A DNA stretch of 64,000 nt, taken from assembly GCA_958299035.1 (NCBI GenBank), contig CATQJL010000001.1, forward strand, positions 78,079,594 to 78,143,593, given 5' to 3'. Positions 55,640-64,000 of the stretch are shown piece by piece (position 1 is the stretch's first letter; every line of letters starts with the position of its first letter). Source of the stretch: Cylicocyclus nassatus. Taxonomy: Eukaryota; Nematoda; Chromadorea; Rhabditida; Strongylidae. The notes beneath the pieces are model-generated. The model did no database searches. It was not told the origin of the DNA and was given only the letters and a program-made list of their open reading frames with translations. The position numbers were made by a program, and so were the translations under genes.

Positions 55640-57130
55640 GCTCCTTCCAGAACGGTGTTAAAATCGTTCATGAGCATTATTTAGCGGTACTTTTTGGAAA
55701 ATTCGTAAAATAATGTCAGGAAAATGTAGAGGCTGCAAAAGACAAATTGTGTGGTAATGCGCTCCTACGTGAAGATAAAAGTTGCAGCCACTCAGGAACA
55801 GTGAGCGGGAAAAAATTTAGATGCAAGCAAAGTAGTCATTATTTTTTCCAACTTATAGTCCAGGCAAACACTTCAAAGTATTCGTCAAGATTATAAGTTA
55901 ATTTAGATGCGATTCTAGCAATTTAGAAGCGGTACATTTCTCAGGAAAATAGTAAGATAGCTTCGTAATGCAAATTGCAGCAAACAAGCTTCCATAGTTT
56001 TGAAAAATTTAGGTGCGAACCCTTGTTTTTAACATTTGTCGCCATTTATAATCATAAGAAAAGTTGCAAGCGAAAAAGAGCAGATTTGGCACAAATGCAG
56101 CGGAGCTTTGCATGTGCTCGTGGAAAATATTACAAAAATACTTACAGAAGTTTGATGGTCATGGTAGAGATAAGCGCTTTTATTAAATGTTTGAAACTTC
56201 ACTGAGGTCCCGGAAGAAGAATTTCTAGGCCATTTGCTACATTCAACATCTTTGCCACATATGAATGCCTTCCATATTGTTTAAGCTTTTAGCGTTATTC
56301 TAGATTTTTTGATTTAGCCAAGCTATCCCCTAACCCCCCCCCTTTCATCGCAGGTGCCTTCTTTATTACCCTTTAGTGCGAAATCGCATCACAAGTCTGG
56401 CCCTGAATGGAAAGTGTGAGATACAGAACGCAGCTTCACATCATGAAGCCTTTCTTGAAACTGCGATTCCCTCCCCAGCTGACATCAATGCTTAAGGCCC
56501 CTAGAGAGAAAGAATTCTAGAGTTTAATTTCGCCAAGAAAAAGTACACTTACTATGCTACCTCAAATCAAAGGGTTTGAAGCAATGACGAAAATCAAGAA
56601 AAAATAAAGCAGAAATTATGGAAACTTATAGCCGTGAGCATACTCACAACACGAGTTATTCCTTCGAAGCATCGGTCGACTTGTACAAGAATATCTGTTA
56701 AGCTCGAACGTTTAAAGGGACTGCTAGGCTGTTTGCCTTGAAAACTATACAAGTAACATGGCACACACTAAATCACTACCCATGAAATTGCTTTTTGTAC
56801 AGTATTACCCGAGCAGCCGCTCAAGTAAAAAAAAACAAAAGTTAATGGCACTAAGAGCATGGTCAGGGAAAACGCTACTCTCTCCCTTCGAAATGAGGGC
56901 AGAAATCAAGACGTGACATTTTCCAAGACGTCATATTTTTAAATCTTCGACAAAAGCTGCTACTCGCTAGTAGAAACGAGTATGTTGACTGAAGCAATCA
57001 CAAAATTCGCATCCACGTCCACGTTTCTTTATCTAATGAGGAATGTGGTTTCTGCTTTCATTCGACCACTTACCCGAACATTGGTATTCAAAGACATTGT
57101 CCAGGCAAATCATGACACATAAGATTTTCG
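55640..57130. other. Unassigned interval
   Basis: Short open frames, none with recognised motifs. A nine-base C run occurs near 56335. Confidence 0.35.
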
Positions 57131-57418
57131 CCTAGAAACTGATGAGGAGTCATAAAAAAAGCACTGCCCAGAGCAGCGCAAACGCTTTAATCACGGCTGA
57201 GAAATCCGCTCCCAAATCGTCCGCGCCTGCGCCGTGAAATTGCCATTGATTTAGGATGGGTCCCAACGCGCACGTAGTGCTAATGTAAGTGAGGTTACCT
57301 TCGAGTTACGGTCAGGGCAAGGCGAGGAGGATTTCGAGACGAGTTTTTCAGCCTAAATAGATCATTTGCGCTGGCGCTTGAGCAATGCCTTAGTTAGGAC
57401 ACCTCATCAGTTTCCAGG
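57131..57418. mobile_element. 288-bp TIR element
   Basis: Ends CCTAGAAACTGATGAGGAGT and, in reverse, CCTGGAAACTGATGAGGTGT, followed by partly matching CAGCGCAAA blocks. Target duplication not determined. Confidence 0.75.
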
Positions 57419-60400
57419 GGAAAAACCCATAAGTTCGAATTTGCTTGGATACTTGTTTTAAGAGGTAAATCCAACAATGCAACATATTTTGAGTGTCCTT
57501 AAAATCTCAGAAGGCAAACATTTTAGCCAGTATACTTATACTCGCCACTCCCCACTTCCCAACAGAATTTTTTTGTCACTCATTGCTAAGGCTGAGATCA
57601 GTACATTAGTAGGTTGCACAGATGCTTTTTGTTTAAAGCTTCCTTTCCAAGCTTCCTTTTTTGAAATTAGGTGTTCTGAGAGCAGCAGCTATACCATTGA
57701 GGACCAGGGAGTCAGAGCATTCAAAACCATATTACTAAAAAAATAGCCTTTACTAACTAGAATATTGAACATAACTGTAAGAAGCAGCTTGTGTTCTAAC
57801 TATCGCCTTTTTAGTGGATCCAGGTTGACAATTCGATGTTGCATTGAGTCAAGAAGTTTAACATCGCATGCATGGTCGCTTCACGTAATGTCAAATTTTC
57901 TCAGTACTAAACTAAGGTCAGGGCTCAGTAGGTGGCTTGTAAGCAATATCGTTACCGTTTTTGCGACAAAAAGTAAAGGGGGTTTCGTTTTTGAGATCGA
58001 AAAGACACGAAAACCGCCGTGACATTTTTCAGTCGACGTTTCGTTTTAATGCGAATTTGTTAGGGATTACAGTCTAGAGTTTAAGGGAGACTTTGTTTTT
58101 TTGCATTTTCAATTAGTCACCGCGTGCCGAGCCCTGCTAAGGTAATACCAATTGTGCGTTGAGTTTGTTGTTAGTGTTTGGTTGCTCGTTTGTCACTCAA
58201 AATAAAACATTTCTGCTTCTATGGATGCTGAAGCAGGAGTAAGAGCTTGCCAGGAGCATGATAATCCCAATCAGTTTTTATCCCGTTTAAAATTTTTTGG
58301 TATTTCATGGATTACAATTACTATAAGTTTAAGCTTATTTGGAAATTCTGCCTAATAAAGCTTGATGTGATCATAAAACCGATTGAAATCCCGTGCTCTC
58401 ACATGCTAAAGCAGTAAACTAATCACCTTCATTAGAAATCTGACCAAGGCTGTCGAGCATTGCAAGTTGCACTCTGCAAAATCAATTAAGCATAGTACGA
58501 TCAGCTCTGATGCAAACAAAAGAAAGCGTTTCAGTTTTGTAGAACAACCAAATGTCAGTTCATTTTTAATAATGTAATTGTTATTGTTCCGGACTCGCCG
58601 ACTCTGGTAAATGCCATAGAGGAGGATTGTATGGCTGTTGTCCTCAGGTTACCTAATCTCAATTAATTAAATAAAACCTTTGAAAGTGCCTTTTATGCAC
58701 CGAAATGGCATCATAAATTGTCAAAGCACTGCGAAGCCAACAAATTTTAGAAAAATTTGTCACGAGAGTAGGTGATGAACATATCGAGTGAAATATTTAT
58801 GTTTTTGAAACTATGAAGCGATTAAAGTAAAAAATTACTTCGCTCATTAGACGTAATTGTAAACGCAAATGTAACTGCTTCGATCCGGCATTATCGGGAA
58901 TGTTTTTTAAACATTACCTTCACTGCTGTTATCGCCAATTTAAAGAGACAGGACAATTTACGTTTAGGCATGTCCCTCAAGTCATCCTTGTCGGTTTCAA
59001 TGCTGAATGTACATAACATTATCACAAAATTCACTTAGGTGATAGCCTAACGGCACACCGCCATTTAGAAAACAGAAGTCTTCGCACAATTTGATGCGCA
59101 TTTTTTGAAAGAAGAGCGCGTACTACTTTGTTTTTATGTAAATACACAGAATTTCCTCTGAAACCGTATGCAATACAGCATGCACTTTTGCACAGCTGCG
59201 TCACTCACGAAATGAATTTTATTAACTGAAGGTTACAGAGAGACAACAACGCTACAAATTTGTGTAAGAACCTCCCGGCGGTAATTTTTTTGCGATTTTT
59301 TTCCTTTTAATAAGCTTTCCGCAATGGAAGAGATACACGTTTCTAGTTTTTTTCCACGTTTTCGCTACATGTTAATCAACGGCAGTGAGGAATAATGACT
59401 ACAAATATTAGGTTCAGCTGAACATGCGCACTCATGAACAAATGGAAAACATGCAATCTCGTTTAAACAGCTACGCTGCCACGCTACTTAGGGGAAGGGG
59501 GTTCTGATCTATTACCGCCATTAAAAAGGGCACTTGAACTGTGTTGAAATCTCCAAGCAGGAATTTCGTTGGAGTTTGCTTCAACAAGCTATTTGTAGCA
59601 CAATGCAGGCATTTATGTAGAAAGGGCGCTTTACTGTGGACCCAAGCAACAAAAGCAAAAATGACTTCCAATATATTCTTCTTATAAAATCATATAACGA
59701 TTGAAATTCAGGACTAAAATTCTCAATTTGTTAAACTTATTTTTGATCTCCAAAAAAAGTGCTTTACATGATACGGCAAACATATCTTGACTGTATTTGA
59801 GCTTATCCAAATAACTCAACGAAAGTTTCCAGCTCAATACTTCCACGGCTGTGTCTTTGGACATAGGATGCTCATCCGAAAATGGTCATAAAGAGACTAT
59901 CTGGTTTTCGAAGAACCTCGCCGAAATTAATAAATGTTTAGTTCTTGGAGTAAAAAATGGACAATCTAAATTCAAAAGCTGCTCTTCTAATACATGTCAT
60001 TCTTAAACACTTAAATGATGCTTTCCCTTTGGACATGGATTTAATACGTCAACTTATATGAGCCGACAAGCATCAAACCTAGAGCGGCATATATGACCAA
60101 ATGATGCGCTTGTGCATTATTTTCGTGGTGTCTTAACGTCGCAGTTCTCCAAAAGTTGCTTTTTAAAGTTGCACACGTCCACCAAAATCTGGATATTATG
60201 CATTCTTGTTCTGATTCGTAAATATACGAATTATCAATTGATATAGCAAACATATTCAACGACCAAATACCATTTGATCTCCGTTTTTGAGTTTATTGAA
60301 TTCAATTACTCGAATACAAACATTCTCAAATTTCGAACAGTTAGATTCTCGACTAATTGAATGAAAATAATTTTGCTAGAACCGCATCCGATCTGTATTT

Positions 60401-61257
60401 TTATGTTTCAAAATTCGAACAGTCAGATTCTCGATTATTTATATGTAAATATTTTTACTGAAACCGAATCAAGTCTGTTCGAATAATCGAACAAGTGTGC
60501 CTAGACGAATATAACATTGCTCCTATTTTTCTGAATAACTATGGCATATACACAAGCTCAAACAGCGATGGACCAGCGAATCGAAACGTCGTAATGCAGT
60601 TTAGACCATTCCTCAGTATAATTTTGTAAATTTTCCATTTCCCAATAGCAATCAGACTGTAAAACCTGAGGCACATAATATTTTCACGTCCAGTATCGCA
60701 ACTGTATTGTTATAGATCTGAGAAGCAGGTTGTAGCAAACGCAGAATGAGCAGATTTTATGAGTCGATGTCCTTCCAACACTGTTAGTTTCCTTTTTTGG
60801 AATTTTATCTCTATCTGATTTTCCCGGTTTCTTCCTGTAAGCACTTGAAAGTAGAATTTTTGGAGTTTATGTTTAGCACTGCGAAATACCCCGTATCTGC
60901 ATTTTCAGAAGACGATAACACTCTTGGAGACATAAGGACATCAGTGCATTATATAGGATGGGCCAAAACTTTGGGAGCCTACTTTGCAGTGCTGTAAATC
61001 AAGAAACTACTGATGATTTTGACTCCAATTTTATACCTCATATTGCTGCGATCATCTTCTATAAATCACATTTTAGCGGGCTGAAAATGCTTGGCAAATG
61101 TTTTTGTAGGAGTTGGATCTATCAAACAGTTCTCTGCAAAGCGAGAAAATCGAAATTTTTGGTCTTCACAACTTATTTTGTAGCTAAAGATACAGTGAAT
61201 ATTCTAGAGCACTTCGATGCACACAATGTAGAGCAGACTTTGCGCTATCAACTCGAA
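57419..61257. other. Long interval without recognised genes
   Basis: Several open frames of 60-90 codons exist but have no motifs and overlap on both strands. Sequence at about 60290-60510 has ATTCGAA-type tracts like the foldback element in the PLEs, suggesting an eroded copy. Confidence 0.4.
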
Positions 61258-62187
61258 GTCGTTGCGTTTGTCAGGTATTGTCCCCTCCACAGATCGTGCT
61301 ACTCTTGGTCTGCGTCTCAGACCTGCCACGTGGTTAACATGTTGGCAACGTGGCAACAACATGTTTGCAACATGCAGAAACATGTTGTCGTGGCCAAAAT
61401 GTTCTGCCAACATGCTGTGACATGTTGCAAACATGTTGTTGCCACGTTGCCAACATGTTAGCCACACGTGGCAGGTCTGACAAGGGAACGATCCCAACTT
61501 AAGGTGGCAAATTGGAATAAACCGCATACCGTTAGATGCGCCTTGATGAGCAGATTCCAAATCTACCTTCCATATCTGCGACAACGTTATCTGGAAGAAG
61601 TTATGAAAGGATTATAATGTGAAGTAACGGGGGTTTTGATGCATAATTTGCTTTGAAATCCAACTTGGAGGTGCATGACTAGCATCATATCAAATGTACT
61701 GATTCCACAGAATGCTTACATTCAAAAGAAGAGCAAATAAATGTTTTTGAACAGCTAAAAAGCAACTAAAGTTCTTTGGCAAAAGCTATGAGCAATGAAA
61801 AGTCCAAATTTGGCAAATATACAGCGCGATACCTCGAAAATTAGTTATTCAAAAACACTTATTTATGTTTCTTTAAAGTGTGACCATTCCGTGAAATCAG
61901 TACACTCAATATGATGCTAGTCATACACTCCCAAGTTGGATTTTGAAGCAAATTGTGCATCAAAACCCCCGTTACTTCACATTTTTAACCTTTCATAACT
62001 TCTTCCAGATAACGTTGTCGCAGATATGGAAGGTAGATTTGGAATCAGCTCATCAAGACGCATCTAATGGTGTGCGATTCATTTCAATTCGCCACCCTTA
62101 AGTTGGAATCGTTCCCTTGTGAGACGCAGACCAAAGGCAGCAGGATCTGTGGAGGGAACCATACTATTCTTTCGAAAACGCAAATAA
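61258..62187. mobile_element. Large foldback element of about 930 bp with a nested palindrome
   Basis: The left arm from about 61258 mirrors the right arm to about 62187: CCCTCCACAGATC, TTGGTCTGCGTCTCA, CAAGGGAACGAT, AACTTAAG, CATCTAA/TTAGATG, TTCCAAATCTACCTTCC. Similarity covers most of each arm. A relative is at 37540-37920. No target duplication settled. Confidence 0.82.
61317..61480. mobile_element. 164-bp palindromic element with AACATGTTG repeats
   Basis: Inverted ends TCAGACCTGCCACGTGG enclose many alternating AACATGTTG/CAACATG words. The outer element's right arm shows the site without it (GCGTCTCACAAGGG). Confidence 0.85.
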
Positions 62188-62308
62188 AGATTTGCGAATA
62201 CCTGCGTGCCAGTGTCCATTTTTGAAATAAATTTGAAAGCTGTGGGAGCACAGCAGGCGCTGAATTCTAGGCTATATTATTTCCACGAGTCTTCTATGCA
62301 AGCATGTA

Positions 62309-63224
62309 TCAGGTTGTCCCATAAGTTCCGTCCGTTTTAAATTTCAACCGCAATAAATCATGAACTTCTTGATCCTAGATAGGTTCCAAGGTAACGTTCG
62401 ATAGAGCAAATCAAGCTCTACAAGAAGGCTATTTCGCTTTTGCACCAGCTCTGATCCATCTCGAGTTTCAAGGCGAAAACTAAAATCCAACTGCCCGAAT
62501 AATCGAGAAAAAAATTCTAACTTGCTCACGTAAACAGTATCCATGTAACACATTTATATACGCCATTGCCGTGTTTTTTCCTTGGCTAGAAATCAAGAAA
62601 ATGAAGATTTTCACGCTTTTGCCAAAGTGGTGCTGTGATGTCCCTACATAGATAGTTGTATACTACTAGCCTGTAGAAGTATAAATGTAAATTTTCAGCT
62701 CTCAACAGGCACTAGCTTTCGAGAAATATGGATTTTAGCGTAAGGCATCCAACTAAGGCAAGCTGTATTCGATATTTCTCGAGAACCAAAGCTTGTAGAG
62801 AGCTGAAAATTTATGTTTGCACTTCTACAGGCTAGTAGTATACAACTATCTATGTAGGGACATCACAGCACCACTTTGGCAAAAGCGTGAAAATCTTCAT
62901 TTTCTTGATTTCTAGCCAAGGAAAAAACACGGCAATGGCGTATATAAATGTGTTATATGGATACTGTTTACGCGAGCAAGTTAGAATTTTTACAGAATTT
63001 TTTTGAACGGAGTTATGATTTTTTCTCGATTTTTCGGGCAGTTGGATTTTTAGTTTTCGCCTTGAAACTCGAGATGGATCAGAGCTGATGCAAAAGCGAG
63101 TCAGCCATCTTTTAGAGCTCGATTTGCTCTATCGAACGTTACCTTGGAACCTATCTAGGATCAAGAAATTCATGATTTATTGCGGTTGAAATTTAAAACG
63201 GACGGAACTTATGGGACAACCTGA
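62309..63224. mobile_element. 916-bp near-complete palindromic mariner MITE
   Basis: The arms beginning TCAGGTTGTCCCATAAGT mirror each other nearly end to end, with the centre near 62755, flanked by TA. High arm identity implies a recent origin or conversion. No transposase. Confidence 0.93.
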
Positions 63225-63851
63225 TACTTGAATTCGGTCAATCAAGCAATTTCAATACTTTTTAAATAACAATCATTGGCTCGCGTACGCGCAATCGCGT
63301 CCAGATTTCCAGTACGCGAGTACACTTGACTTTAAATAAAATTTCCAAAATTTTTTTCTAAACACTGCAAAAAAATTTATTCGCATTACGTTGTAGTTAA
63401 AAGCTTGCTCTATCACACCGCACACTTGCCTGGTGAAAGAAACAGTTATCATAAAGGCATGAAACGAGTTTTATCACGACTGTCTGCGTGCCACGACAAG
63501 CGGACTCTCCAAGATTTCGAAAAGCTGCTTGAAAGCCTGAAGGGGTAATCTCAAAATTTGAGAGCAGCGCTGTATTTGTAAAGGATCGATTTATGTGTGA
63601 AACGAATTTTTTGTTCCTAGGCGCTTTCCTTTTGATTTTATCTGAAAAAGTACAGGCTCCCAGACTTTTGTTCCACCCTGTAATCTGCTATTTGAGCTTT
63701 ATGTACATTTTGGCCTTCTGAAATGACTTTACATTTTGTCACTGAATTTCTATTAAAAGTAACATGCGAAATTTTAACGACAAGGAAAGCTACCTAACCT
63801 AGCTTGGCCTTTTGGCAAGGGACATATATATATATATGACATATATATATA
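63225..63851. other. Spacer with TA microsatellite
   Basis: No gene seen; a (TA)n run at about 63826-63851 precedes another mariner-type MITE. Confidence 0.5.
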
Positions 63852-64000
63852 TTAGGTTGTCCGGAAATTAATGCCCGTTTTGAATTTCAACCGCAATAAG
63901 TCATGCACTTCCCACTCCTAAATAGATTGCAGAGTACCATTCGATAGAGCAAAGCAAGCTCTACAAGAAGGTCATCTTGCTTTAGCAACAGCTCTGATCT
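63852..64000. mobile_element. mariner-type MITE, left part only
   Basis: Starts TTAGGTTGTCCGGAAATTAA after TA. It shares TTTCAACCGCAATAA and CGATAGAGCAAA with the 62309-63224 element and runs off the window. Confidence 0.8.

Noticed and set aside
1..64000. Host protein-coding genes, tRNA, rRNA
   Set aside because: No multi-exon host gene with a recognisable product was found, and no cloverleaf or rRNA sequence was seen by eye. A tRNAscan or protein-alignment search could still reveal something.

Overview
This looks like a fragment of an animal nuclear genome, most likely a nematode and probably a strongylid (hookworm-like) worm. The inference rests on three things. The RTE-type LINE pieces read like the endonuclease/reverse transcriptases that litter hookworm assemblies. 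The splice-able introns are very short (about 45-120 bp) with T-rich AG acceptors. Penelope-like elements, mariner/Tc1 MITEs, Harbinger elements and Helitrons occur together. The sequence is AT-rich, contains a 500-base assembly gap (3020-3519), and shows no convincing single-copy host gene, rRNA, tRNA or CRISPR array. Almost everything recognisable is transposon, and several elements are nested inside others.

Layout. 1-2,720: a diverged repeat with a nested Tc1-type MITE. 3,990-8,890: a PIF/Harbinger transposon with two convergent, apparently intact spliced genes (a Myb/SANT-like protein and a HARBI1-like DDE nuclease whose stop codons are 5 bp apart). 8,897-11,340: a broken CR1-like LINE on the minus strand. 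12,253-22,345: Penelope-like element copy 1 (PLE1). 22,346-22,860: the 5' part of an RTE LINE. 23,000-37,900: Helitrons, MITEs and diverged repeats. 38,020-40,945: the rest of an RTE LINE. 40,945-49,525: Penelope-like element copy 2 (PLE2). 49,540-64,000: more Tc1/mariner remnants and several large foldback MITEs.

Main story. The two Penelope copies share three DNA-transposon insertions at identical positions. They also carry at least eight copy-specific insertions, most with clean target-site duplications, and for several of these the other copy supplies the empty site. So the element was already dead when it was duplicated, and the window gives a relative insertion chronology. All three preserved Penelope terminal repeats carry a 40-nt minimal type I hammerhead ribozyme motif, and both copies retain a short GT-AG intron. 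Every preserved Penelope outer junction abuts the same codon of an RTE LINE.

Other notable structures are palindromic Helitrons built of about 120-bp tandem units (two 1,187-bp copies and one reduced 467-bp copy), and a GC-rich TIR element in PLE2 that carries a spliced-gene-like cargo with a duplicated exon-like unit.
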